Below are positions 14,489 through 21,167 of a stretch of DNA of 23,996 bases, piece after piece; within the stretch, counting starts at the first letter, position 1; the number at the start of each line of letters is the position of its first letter. The notes beneath the pieces were generated by a model that searched no databases, was not told the origin of the DNA, and saw only the letters and a list, made by a program, of their open reading frames with translations. The position numbers and the translations under genes are program-made. The DNA is taken from positions 1-23,996 of the forward strand of contig JABJKO010000059.1 in NCBI GenBank assembly GCA_018660305.1. The letters are read 5' to 3'. The DNA comes from Rhodospirillaceae bacterium. Lineage in GTDB: Bacteria; Pseudomonadota; Alphaproteobacteria; MPNO01; UBA2964.

Positions 14489-15445
14489 ATGATTTCCAGT
14501 GCGGATCTTGGCGGCCTGATGGCCATGATGCCGGCCTTCGCTACCGATGACGCGGCCGATATTCACGCCACCGATACGGTCTCGGTCGACCGGCTCGAGG
14601 CCGGGCTCAACCGGATGATCGGCGATGGCGCCAACGTCATCGCCACCACCGGCAGCTTCGGCGAGTTCCATACCCTGCTGCCTGATGAATATGAAACCCT
14701 GGTCAGGTCCGCGGCGGAGATCAACGACCGGCGGGTGCCGATGTTTGTCGGCGCCACCGGGCTCAATACGCGGGATGTTCTGCAAAAATGCGCCATCGTG
14801 GCGGACACCGGCGCCACCGGTGTGCTGATCGGGGTGCCGTTTTATTTTCCGTCCTCGCCGGCCAATGCCATCCGGTTTTTCCAGGATATTGCCGAGGCAT
14901 TCCCGTCACTGGCCATCATGATCTACCACAACCCGGCGCTTCATAACGTCAAGCTGGCCCTGCCCGTCATGGAGGAAATTCTCAAGATTCCCAGCGTGGT
15001 GGCCATGAAGGACAGCCATCGGGCGCCGCCGGAATTCATGCGGCTCATGGAAATGGCCAGCGGCAAGATGAGCGTGTTCGTCAACCAGCTGCAATATGCC
15101 GCGTTCCAGCCGCTGGGCGCGCCGGGGTTCTGGTCCATCGATTCCTGGATGGGCCCGTGGCCGTTGCTGGCGCTGCGCGACGCCATGGCACGGGGGGATC
15201 TTGCCCGGGCCACGGAACTGACTCTGGCCCTGTCGCCACCGGTGGGGGCACCGCCGGCCAATCTGTCGTGGCGCGAAACGGCGGCGAAGATCCGTATCCG
15301 CTATGCCGGTTATGTGGATCCCGGTCCGCTGCGGCCGCCCTTTATCGAAATTCCCGACGCGGTCGACGAAGCGGCCAAACGCAAGGCCGCCCAGTGGAAA
15401 AAATTGTGCGATGAATGCCGCGCCGAGTTAGCCGCCGCGGCCTGA
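14489..15445 (+). CDS. Dihydrodipicolinate-synthase superfamily hydratase-aldolase (NahE/PhnE-like)
   Basis: A 318-residue class I (Schiff-base) aldolase. The pyruvate-binding GxxGE loop is TTGSFGEF. Y146 (in IMIYHNP) and K174 (in VVAMKDS) are 28 residues apart, exactly as the Tyr133/Lys161 pair of E. coli DapA. VPMFVGATGLNTRDVLQK and VLIGVPFYFPSS are closest, from memory, to trans-o-hydroxybenzylidenepyruvate hydratase-aldolases of naphthalene and phenanthrene pathways rather than to biosynthetic DapA. The reaction would be retro-aldol release of pyruvate from an aromatic or unsaturated oxo-acid. I take the second of two close ATGs because GGGAGG sits 7 bases ahead of it. It is the last plus-strand gene before the convergent tetR, with only 8 bases between stops. 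Confidence 0.88.
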   Translation: MISSADLGGLMAMMPAFATDDAADIHATDTVSVDRLEAGLNRMIGDGANVIATTGSFGEFHTLLPDEYETLVRSAAEINDRRVPMFVGATGLNTRDVLQKCAIVADTGATGVLIGVPFYFPSSPANAIRFFQDIAEAFPSLAIMIYHNPALHNVKLALPVMEEILKIPSVVAMKDSHRAPPEFMRLMEMASGKMSVFVNQLQYAAFQPLGAPGFWSIDSWMGPWPLLALRDAMARGDLARATELTLALSPPVGAPPANLSWRETAAKIRIRYAGYVDPGPLRPPFIEIPDAVDEAAKRKAAQWKKLCDECRAELAAAA

Positions 15446-15453
15446 TCGTAAAC

Positions 15454-16032
15454 CTACTGGACCGTGACCGATTCCAGCGCGGCACAAATAAGAATATCTG
15501 CCGCCTTGCGGGCCCGTCGCGCCGCTTCGGGCATGCCGAACACCTGAGCGGTGACGATGGCGCCGTCGGCCAGCAGATTGAGCGAAAAGGCCAGCTCTTC
15601 CGGGTCCGCCGCGCCGGCCTTCGACGATAGCCCGATCAAATAATCGATAACCAGTTTCTTGTGCTCGGCACAGCTGCCGCGGACGGAGTCGGTGCGGTCG
15701 CCAAATTCGGCGGTGGCGTTGATAAAAAGGCAGCCGCCATAATCGCCTTCGCTGAACCATTCCTCCAGCACATCGAATATCGCCAGAAGCTGATTACGGG
15801 GCGATGAACCGCGGCGCTCTACTTCACGCATGAACCAGTTGCGGAAGGTTTCGTCGCGGCGGCGCAGCACAGCGAGAATCAACTCGTCCTTCGATTTGAA
15901 ATGATTATAGAGGGTCATCTTGGCGACCCCGGATTCCGCCAGGATCCTGTCGATGCCGGTACCCTGGAACCCTTCGCGCGAAAACAGATCGAGGGCGGTA
16001 TCTATCAGCTGATCGCGTTTGGTCGATGCCAT
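15454..16032 (-). CDS. TetR/AcrR-family transcriptional repressor
   Basis: A 192-residue regulator with a canonical TetR N-terminal domain. The helix-turn-helix spans about residues 25-46 (TGIDRILAESGVAKMTLYNH then FKSKDEL). The C-terminal ligand domain contains the GGCLFINATAEF motif, with C101, found in many AcrR-type repressors. The ligand is unknown; the cysteine could make it electrophile- or redox-responsive (inference). It is divergent from the membrane-protein / flavoprotein genes. Its own promoter overlaps one palindrome and the divergent promoter overlaps another, so autoregulation plus repression of the divergent operon is the natural model. It converges with the aldolase gene. Confidence 0.93.
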   Translation of the reverse strand: MASTKRDQLIDTALDLFSREGFQGTGIDRILAESGVAKMTLYNHFKSKDELILAVLRRRDETFRNWFMREVERRGSSPRNQLLAIFDVLEEWFSEGDYGGCLFINATAEFGDRTDSVRGSCAEHKKLVIDYLIGLSSKAGAADPEELAFSLNLLADGAIVTAQVFGMPEAARRARKAADILICAALESVTVQ

Positions 16033-16045
16033 TGGGACCTCTTTC

Positions 16046-16065
16046 TATACAGACAAGTCTATATA
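16046..16065. promoter_or_regulatory. TetR operator candidate O1 (upstream of tetR)
   Basis: An inverted repeat TATACAGAC-AA-GTCTATATA, 9-base arms with one mismatch, starts 14 bases before the tetR start codon. It shares the AGAC-AA-GTCT core with O2. The -10 of the tetR promoter lies inside its right arm, so bound repressor would block polymerase. Confidence 0.75.
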
Positions 16066-16088
16066 CATAATTTCGCTGGGCTTGTCCA
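16060..16088 (-). promoter_or_regulatory. tetR promoter
   Basis: On the minus strand, TGGACA (-35, 16088-16083), a 17-base spacer and TATATA (-10, 16065-16060) form a good sigma70-type promoter. The -10 overlaps O1. The predicted transcript starts about 20 bases before the tetR ATG. Confidence 0.6.
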
Positions 16089-16214
16089 GAAATGAGCATC
16101 CACCTTCTCGGAATCAAGAGATAATGGGGTGTTTTCCGCATTATTTTCGCATCCGTAGGGCGGGCCTGGCCCATGTACTTTTTCTTATAGAGCAATATAT
16201 TATATAAAACCCGG

Positions 16215-16242
16215 TTGACAGACAGACAAGTCTGTCTATATA
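16215..16242 (+). promoter_or_regulatory. Promoter of the TetR-controlled operon
   Basis: A perfect TTGACA (16215-16220) is followed by TATATA (16237-16242) after 16 bases, or by ATATAT after 17. The spacer is almost wholly occupied by operator O2. It is the clearest promoter in the window, and transcription would begin near 16249. Confidence 0.7.
16220..16237. promoter_or_regulatory. TetR operator candidate O2 (inside the operon promoter)
   Basis: A perfect inverted repeat AGACAGAC-AA-GTCTGTCT fills the region between the -35 and -10 of the plus-strand promoter. Its core is identical to O1. Such placement is typical of TetR-family repression by steric exclusion. Confidence 0.8.
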
Positions 16243-16256
16243 TCAAGGCAAGCAAC

Positions 16257-16272
16257 TAGACAGATCAGTCTA
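16257..16272. promoter_or_regulatory. TetR operator candidate O3 (downstream of the start site)
   Basis: TAGACAGATCAGTCTA is palindromic with one mismatched pair. Its half-site TAGAC resembles O2, but its centre differs. Its centre is 36 bases from that of O2, downstream of the predicted transcription start, so it could be a weaker second site or a roadblock. Confidence 0.5.
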
Positions 16273-16288
16273 ATCCGCCAATACCGGA

Positions 16289-16305
16289 CCGGGCAGGAGG
16301 CCCGG
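16289..16305 (+). other. Leader hairpin with AGGAG in its loop
   Basis: CCGGGC (16289-16294) and GCCCGG (16300-16305) form a 6-bp all-GC stem. The five-base loop is AGGAG, a Shine-Dalgarno-like sequence with no start codon at a usable distance. It lies in the 5' untranslated leader of the membrane-protein gene. Function is unknown. Confidence 0.4.
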
Positions 16306-16313
16306 GACGACCT

Positions 16314-16353
16314 AGAAGCCCAGAAGCCCAGAAGCCCAGAAGACCAGAAGCCC
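16314..16353. repeat. Five 8-bp tandem repeats in the leader
   Basis: Five consecutive units of AGAAGCCC are present, the fourth as AGAAGACC, followed by a partial unit merging into the ribosome-binding site (AGAAGAAAGGA). The array ends 18 bases before the ATG of the small membrane protein. Because it is untranslated, unit-number changes would alter leader length or structure, not frame. Confidence 0.85.
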
Positions 16354-16371
16354 AGAAGAAAGGACCCAGCC

Positions 16372-16746
16372 ATGAGACAGGAAATCAAAGCCATTGAAAC
16401 CGAAGTGCGCATTGCCCGAATTGTGACCGGTATGGTTCTCGGGATCCTGGTTGGCGGGTTTATGCTGGTCACCAACGCCATTGCGGCCAAACCGGCCGGC
16501 GCGCAGGAAGCGGCGATCCTCTGGGCCGAGCGGGCCCTGGTGGTGGAGGCGCTTGAGAAAAAATATACCGAGATCCCCCGCGCGCTTGGTGTCACCTCCG
16601 ACGGTTCAATCATCGAACTGTTCTCCGCCCCCGACGGCGACACCTGGACCCTGGTTATCACTCTTCCCAACGGCTTGAGCCGGGTGATGGCCAGCGGCGA
16701 AAGCTGGATCACCCGGCCGCTGCCGCCACAGGGTCACCTCTCGTAA
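16372..16746 (+). CDS. Small membrane-anchored protein, unknown function
   Basis: A 124-residue protein with one N-terminal membrane segment (about 15-38, IVTGMVLGILVGGFMLVTNA) behind a charged 14-residue head. The anchor is followed by a small soluble domain (about 48-118). Motifs include YTEIPRALGVTSDGSIIELF, then SAPDGDTWTLVITLPNGLSRVMASGESW. The TWTLV..PNG..R..ASGE.W pattern recurs, as I recall, in small exported proteins of alphaproteobacteria without assigned function. The anchor could be an uncleaved or cleaved signal (possible AIA-A site). The ribosome site AAAGGA is well placed. It is the first gene of the TetR-controlled unit and ends before a strong hairpin, so it may be expressed at a higher level than the flavoproteins downstream. 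Confidence 0.75.
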   Translation: MRQEIKAIETEVRIARIVTGMVLGILVGGFMLVTNAIAAKPAGAQEAAILWAERALVVEALEKKYTEIPRALGVTSDGSIIELFSAPDGDTWTLVITLPNGLSRVMASGESWITRPLPPQGHLS

Positions 16747-16758
16747 CCCCGTTGATTT

Positions 16759-16781
16759 GGCCCGCCTCCGTGAGGCGGGCC
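16759..16781 (+). terminator. Strong hairpin after the membrane-protein gene
   Basis: A perfect 10-bp stem GGCCCGCCTC / GAGGCGGGCC with a 3-base loop follows the stop codon by 12 bases. No T-run follows on the plus strand, so it is either a weak or Rho-assisted terminator or a processing/stability hairpin giving partial read-through into the flavoprotein genes. Confidence 0.55.
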
Positions 16782-16830
16782 GACCCTCATCCAATCCCCT
16801 CCCAATTCCCCCAAGCATCAGGACAGACCC

Positions 16831-17451
16831 ATGCAACCCACCATCAGCGATGTCGCCTTCACCCCGGCGGTCAAGGCTCTGCAGACAAGAAACGGATCAC
16901 GGCAGGCCTATGCCAATATGGAAACCAAAGGCGGCTGGACTGACGTTGTCACCGACCAGCTCGCTGCCTTTATCGCCGGCCGGGATTCGTTTTATCTCGG
17001 CACGGCCAGCGCCGACGGCCAGCCTTATATCCAGCACCGGGGCGGCGCGCCCGGATTTCTAAAGATTCTGGATGAGCATCGTCTGGCCTTTCCCGATTAT
17101 GGCGGGAACCGCCAATACATATCGACCGGCAATTTGTCGGAGAATGACAAGGCCTATATCTTCCTGATGGATTACGAGAACCGCTATCGCATCAAGATCT
17201 GGGGCCGCGCACGAATTGTTGAAGACGATGCGGATTTGATTGCCCGTATCGCCGATCCCGGCGACCATACGCCCATTGAGCGCGTGATCGTTTTTGACAT
17301 AGCGGCCTGGGACCGCAACTGCCCGCAATTCATCACCCCACGCTATGACGAGACGGTCCTTGCCGAGAAAATAGCGCCATTGCAGGCGCGTATCGACGAA
17401 CTGGAAGCCGCCCTTGCGGCCGGACACTTACCAGAAAGGCTAGACCCATGA
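16831..17451 (+). CDS. Pyridoxamine-5'-phosphate-oxidase-like FMN-binding protein
   Basis: A 206-residue split-barrel flavin protein of the PNPOx-like family. Typical segments are FIAGRDSFYLGTASADGQPYIQHRGGAPGFLKILDE (about 48-83), then LAFPDYGGNRQYISTGNLSENDKAYIFLMDY, and RIKIWGRARIVEDD. The C-terminus has a helical ELEAAL segment. Members reduce or oxidise diverse substrates with FMN or F420, or act as general stress flavoproteins; the specific activity is unknown and a true PdxH role is unlikely from length and motifs. Its stop overlaps the start of the next gene by four bases (ATGA), which makes a tight translational couple with the FAD oxidoreductase. It is presumably under TetR control. 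Confidence 0.88.
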   Translation: MQPTISDVAFTPAVKALQTRNGSRQAYANMETKGGWTDVVTDQLAAFIAGRDSFYLGTASADGQPYIQHRGGAPGFLKILDEHRLAFPDYGGNRQYISTGNLSENDKAYIFLMDYENRYRIKIWGRARIVEDDADLIARIADPGDHTPIERVIVFDIAAWDRNCPQFITPRYDETVLAEKIAPLQARIDELEAALAAGHLPERLDP

Positions 17452-18797
17452 GCACCCATTTTGACGTATTGGTCCTGGGAACCGGCAATGCCGGAATGGC
17501 CGCCGCCGGGGCCGCCCGCGCCGCCGGTAAAGAGGTCGCCATGGTCGAATCCCGCGATGTGGGGGGCACCTGCCCGATCCGTGGCTGCGTGCCCAAGAAA
17601 GTCCTGGTCGCCGCCGCCCAGGTACTGGACCAGATCGAGCGAGCCCCGGCCCATCATATTGATGTCGGCAAACCTGTCCTCGATTGGCCCAAGCTGATCG
17701 CGCGCAAGGAAACGTTTGTTGCCGGCGTACCGGACGACTTCAAGAAAAGCCTGGATGGCCGCGGCATCACCCTGATCGACGGCCGCGCGCGTTTTACCGG
17801 TGCGAACGAGGTAACGGTGGGCGACCAATCCTATAGCGCTGACCGGATCGTCATCGCCACCGGGTCGGTGGCCCGCAGTTTGCCCATCCCCGGCTGGGAA
17901 CACACCATCACCAGCGATGATATTCTGGATATGGCCGAACAGCCCGAGTCCCTGGTCTTTATTGGTGGCGGGGTCATCGCCATGGAGTTCTCCCATGTGC
18001 TGGCCCGGGCCGGAACGAAGGTCACTATTCTTGAAGCGCTGCCCCGTCTCCTGCCGCGTCTGGAGGGGGACGCGGTCGCCGTGCTTCAGGCGGAAACCGA
18101 ACGGTTGGGGGTTGAAATTATCACCGACGTCAACGTGGATGAGATTAAACCGGCCAAGGGCGGCTTTACGGTCCTCTTCGAGAAAGATGGCAAAACCGTC
18201 GAGCGGACGGCCACGCTGATCGCCAACGGCACCGGCCGGGTCGCCGATGTGGACGGGCTCGATCTCGATGCCGGTGAAATCGCTCATGACAAAGGCCGCA
18301 TCGCGGTGACCGATCATCTCCGCAGCATCTCCAACCCGGGAATCTATGTGGCCGGCGATGCCTTATGGTCGACTGCTCAGCTATCGCCGGTGGCCAGCTA
18401 TGAAGGCCGCATCGTGGGCAGGAACCTGATCGAGGAAGACAGCGCCGTTCCCGATTACACCGACTTCCCGTCGGCGGTCTACACCGTGCCGGCCCTGGCC
18501 AGCGTCGGACTTACCGAGGCCGAAGCCACCGAGAAAGGGCTGAAATTCAAGGCCAAATCCAATGACATGACCACCTGGCGGTCGGCCCGGACCTATGCGG
18601 AAACCGCGTCCTTCGCCAAGGTGCTGGTTGAAGACGGCACCGGGAAGATCCTTGGCGCCCATATGCTCGGCCATGGCGCGGAAGAGGTGATCCATCTGTT
18701 CTCGCTGGCCATCGCCCACGGCATCACCGCCGCTGAAATGGCCGGCCGGGTCTATGCCTACCCGACCTTTACGTCGGATCTGAAGTTCCTGGTTTAA
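17448..18797 (+). CDS. FAD/NAD(P)-dependent disulfide-reductase-family oxidoreductase
   Basis: A 449-residue class I pyridine nucleotide-disulfide oxidoreductase. The FAD motif LGTGNAGMAAA starts at 10. The redox-active disulfide is C42-P-I-R-G-C47 followed by VPKK, as in glutathione reductase and MerA. The NAD(P) motif FIGGGVIAMEF lies near 172, and NPGIYVAGDAL is the second FAD contact. The C-terminal dimer domain ends in YAYPTFTSDLKFLV, where glutathione reductase and lipoamide dehydrogenase have HPTxxE, so the catalytic His is replaced by Tyr and the Glu by Asp. The enzyme may reduce a non-disulfide acceptor or use another acid-base residue. It is translationally coupled to the PNPOx-like gene. 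Confidence 0.88.
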   Translation: MSTHFDVLVLGTGNAGMAAAGAARAAGKEVAMVESRDVGGTCPIRGCVPKKVLVAAAQVLDQIERAPAHHIDVGKPVLDWPKLIARKETFVAGVPDDFKKSLDGRGITLIDGRARFTGANEVTVGDQSYSADRIVIATGSVARSLPIPGWEHTITSDDILDMAEQPESLVFIGGGVIAMEFSHVLARAGTKVTILEALPRLLPRLEGDAVAVLQAETERLGVEIITDVNVDEIKPAKGGFTVLFEKDGKTVERTATLIANGTGRVADVDGLDLDAGEIAHDKGRIAVTDHLRSISNPGIYVAGDALWSTAQLSPVASYEGRIVGRNLIEEDSAVPDYTDFPSAVYTVPALASVGLTEAEATEKGLKFKAKSNDMTTWRSARTYAETASFAKVLVEDGTGKILGAHMLGHGAEEVIHLFSLAIAHGITAAEMAGRVYAYPTFTSDLKFLV

Positions 18798-18895
18798 GGC
18801 AGATTCTCACCTCTTCCCCTTGCGTCTGGCGCTACCTTCCGCTGCAATGGCGCTGAAAAGAAAAGCGTCATTGCCTCAGGGGGGCTTAGAGTATC

Positions 18896-20524
18896 GTGAA
18901 CAAGAAAAGTGGCTACGACTACATCGTCGTCGGGGCCGGTTCGGCCGGCTGTGTGCTCGCCAACCGGCTGACCGAGGATCCCGCCATCCGCGTGCTGCTG
19001 CTCGAAGCCGGCGGGCGCGACCTCGATCCCCTGATCCATATTCCGCTGGGTATGGGTAAGATCTACGAATACCGGTTGCATGATTGGAAGTACAAGTCGG
19101 AACCGGTTCCCGGGCTGAATGGCCGGGTGCTGGACGTGAAGCGCGGCAAGGTGCTGGGCGGCTCGTCCTCGATCAACGTCATGGCCTATACCCGCGGTCA
19201 TCCCGGCGATTATGATCGCTGGTCCAACAATGGCGTTACCGGCTGGTCCTATGCCGAGACCCTGCCCTATTTCAAACGCTGCGAGAGCTGGGAAGACGGT
19301 GGCAATAGCTGGCGCGGCGGCGACGGACCCATCGGCACCCAATGGGCCCGCACAAAAGACCCGCTGTTCGATGCCTGGCTCGAAGCCGGCGCCGCCGAAG
19401 GCTTTCCCATCTCCGAGGATTACAACGTCCAGCAGGAAGGGTTCGGCCGCAGCCAGTACACCATAAAGAACGGCAGGCGCAGCTCATCGGCGGCTGCCTT
19501 CCTGAAGCCCGCCCGAAAACGTCCCAACCTCACCGTCGAAGTCCGCGCCCATGCCAGCCGGGTCCTGATGGAAGGCACCCGGGCGACCGGTGTCGAATAC
19601 ATCAAGGATGGCATGACCATTGCGGTGGAGGCGGGCCAGGAAGTGATCCTGTCAGGGGGCTCGTTGAATTCACCACAGCTTCTCATGCTATCGGGCATCG
19701 GTCCGGCCGATCATCTGCGAGACATGGGAATCGATACGCTTGTGGATTTGCCCGTGGGCAAGAATTTGCAGGATCATCAGGTGGTGTCGCTTTTTTTCGA
19801 GCGGCCCGAGAATACCAGCAAGTTCCGCGACGATATGCGGGGCGACCGAATGCCGTTCAGCATGATCCGGTCCTATCTGTTCGGGACCGGCCCCGGCTCG
19901 GTGGTGCCCGGCGGCATGCATGCCTTCGTGAAAACCGACCCCTCACTTGATGTGCCGGATGTGGAATTCCTGTTTCGCGGTATACCCGACTATGCCCATA
20001 TGTGGTTCCCCGGAATCAGGAAAGCGTATCCCGACGGGTTCGGCATAAGGGCGGCCATCCTGCATCCCGAAAGCCGTGGCGAAGTCCGGCTACGCTCGGC
20101 CGATCCGCGCGATCCCATCGTCATCGATTTTAATTTCTTCTCCAATCCCAACGACATGGTGCGTCTCAAGCACGGCTTCCAGAGAGCAAAAGATGTGGCC
20201 TATCAGAAAGCCTTGGACCCCTATCGCGGCAAGCAGCTCCAACCGGGCCCGGAGATTCAATCCGACGAGGATCTGGAGGACTGGATCCGGCGGACCGTTG
20301 GCACGGTGGAGCATCCGGTTGCTACCTGTCCCATGGGAACGGGGCCCGACGCGGTGCTCGATCCCGAGCTGCGGGTGAGGGGAACCGAGCGTCTGCGGGT
20401 GGTCGATGCGTCGGCCATGCCCGATCTGGTCTCGGCCCATACCAATGCCTGCGCGCTGATGATCGGTGAAAAGGGCTCCGATATGATCCTCGGCCGCGAC
20501 CCGCTGCCGGCGCTGAACGCTTAA
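18896..20524 (+). CDS. GMC-family FAD oxidoreductase (choline-dehydrogenase-like alcohol dehydrogenase)
   Basis: A 542-residue glucose-methanol-choline oxidoreductase. The ADP-binding motif YIVVGAGSAGCVLANRL begins at residue 9. The GMC signature GKVLGGSSSINVMAYTRGHPGDYDRW follows, and ILSGGSLNSPQLLMLSGIG is the second PROSITE-type signature. The active-site region has H473 (VEHPVATCPMG) and the H515/N517 region in SAHTNACALMIGEK. Length and motifs match BetA-like dehydrogenases acting on primary alcohols, polyethylene glycol or choline; the substrate is unknown. It starts with GTG after an AGGGGGG purine run. Its stop overlaps that of the convergent acetyltransferase by four bases (TTAA). 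Confidence 0.9.
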   Translation: MNKKSGYDYIVVGAGSAGCVLANRLTEDPAIRVLLLEAGGRDLDPLIHIPLGMGKIYEYRLHDWKYKSEPVPGLNGRVLDVKRGKVLGGSSSINVMAYTRGHPGDYDRWSNNGVTGWSYAETLPYFKRCESWEDGGNSWRGGDGPIGTQWARTKDPLFDAWLEAGAAEGFPISEDYNVQQEGFGRSQYTIKNGRRSSSAAAFLKPARKRPNLTVEVRAHASRVLMEGTRATGVEYIKDGMTIAVEAGQEVILSGGSLNSPQLLMLSGIGPADHLRDMGIDTLVDLPVGKNLQDHQVVSLFFERPENTSKFRDDMRGDRMPFSMIRSYLFGTGPGSVVPGGMHAFVKTDPSLDVPDVEFLFRGIPDYAHMWFPGIRKAYPDGFGIRAAILHPESRGEVRLRSADPRDPIVIDFNFFSNPNDMVRLKHGFQRAKDVAYQKALDPYRGKQLQPGPEIQSDEDLEDWIRRTVGTVEHPVATCPMGTGPDAVLDPELRVRGTERLRVVDASAMPDLVSAHTNACALMIGEKGSDMILGRDPLPALNA

Positions 20525-21078
20525 GACGGTGGCTCGGCGCCGCCCGGTCCCAGGGCGCGCTGCATCAGGACGGTATCGACCCATTGGCCGAGCTTGAAGC
20601 CCACGGCCTCGAGCGTGCCGGTTTCGCGGAAGTCGAGATTCCGGTGGAGCGCGATGGAGCCGGCATTGTTGATGTCGCCGATGACCGCGATCATTTGCCG
20701 CCAGTCGCCTTCTTCGCAGCGCTCGATAAGGCCGGCGAGCAGCGCCCGTCCGACGCCCCGTCCCTGCATGCCTTCTGCCACATAAACTGAATCTTCCACC
20801 GTGTGGCGATAGGCGGGCCGGGGCCGGTAGGGTCGCGCGTAGCTATAGCCGACGACGGTGCCGTCCAGCTCCGCCGTCAAAAAGGGAAGATCGAGATCCC
20901 GGATGCCCGCCAGCCGGGAGGACATTTCTGCCACCGTGGGCGGCACTTCCTCGAAGGTTGCCAGACCATGCAGGACGGCCTGTTCATAAATCGCCTGGAT
21001 AGCCGGCAGGTCAGCCTCGACGGTATCCCGGATGATGGTTGGCTGGCTGGGGTCCGGCGCGGCCGGCGCAATTGTCAA
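20521..21078 (-). CDS. GNAT N-acetyltransferase, phosphinothricin-acetyltransferase-like
   Basis: A GNAT-fold acetyltransferase of about 185 residues. The N-terminal IRDTVEADLPAIQAIYEQAV and TFEEVPPTVAEMSSRL match the Pat/YncA group. The acetyl-CoA loop is MQGRGVGRALLAGL, followed by QMIAVIGDINNAGSIALHRNLDFRETG and VGFKLGQWVDTVLMQRAL, all characteristic of phosphinothricin-type amine or amino-acid acetyltransferases. The substrate is unknown and need not be phosphinothricin. I choose a TTG start because GGGAGG lies 6 bases upstream and no ATG or GTG fits closer to the domain. The longer frame would overlap the neighbouring gene. It is downstream of the peroxiredoxin-like/2OG-oxygenase fusion and probably co-transcribed. 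Confidence 0.82.
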   Translation of the reverse strand: MTIAPAAPDPSQPTIIRDTVEADLPAIQAIYEQAVLHGLATFEEVPPTVAEMSSRLAGIRDLDLPFLTAELDGTVVGYSYARPYRPRPAYRHTVEDSVYVAEGMQGRGVGRALLAGLIERCEEGDWRQMIAVIGDINNAGSIALHRNLDFRETGTLEAVGFKLGQWVDTVLMQRALGPGGAEPPS

Positions 21079-21167
21079 AACAAACCTCCCTGGTGCGGAC
21101 CTGAAACAGCGGAAAGATAATCGCCAACGATTTCTCCCGCCATGGCGCGGGCGGCGGAGCAGACGCC

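Noticed and set aside
16314..16353. 8-bp array as a CRISPR or protein repeat
   Set aside because: Units are contiguous without spacers, too short for CRISPR, and upstream of the ATG, so they are not translated.
17343..18317. A 324-codon antisense frame opposite the disulfide-reductase-like gene
   Set aside because: The opposite strand carries the CPIRGC, FAD and NAD motifs. The antisense product has no recognisable domain.
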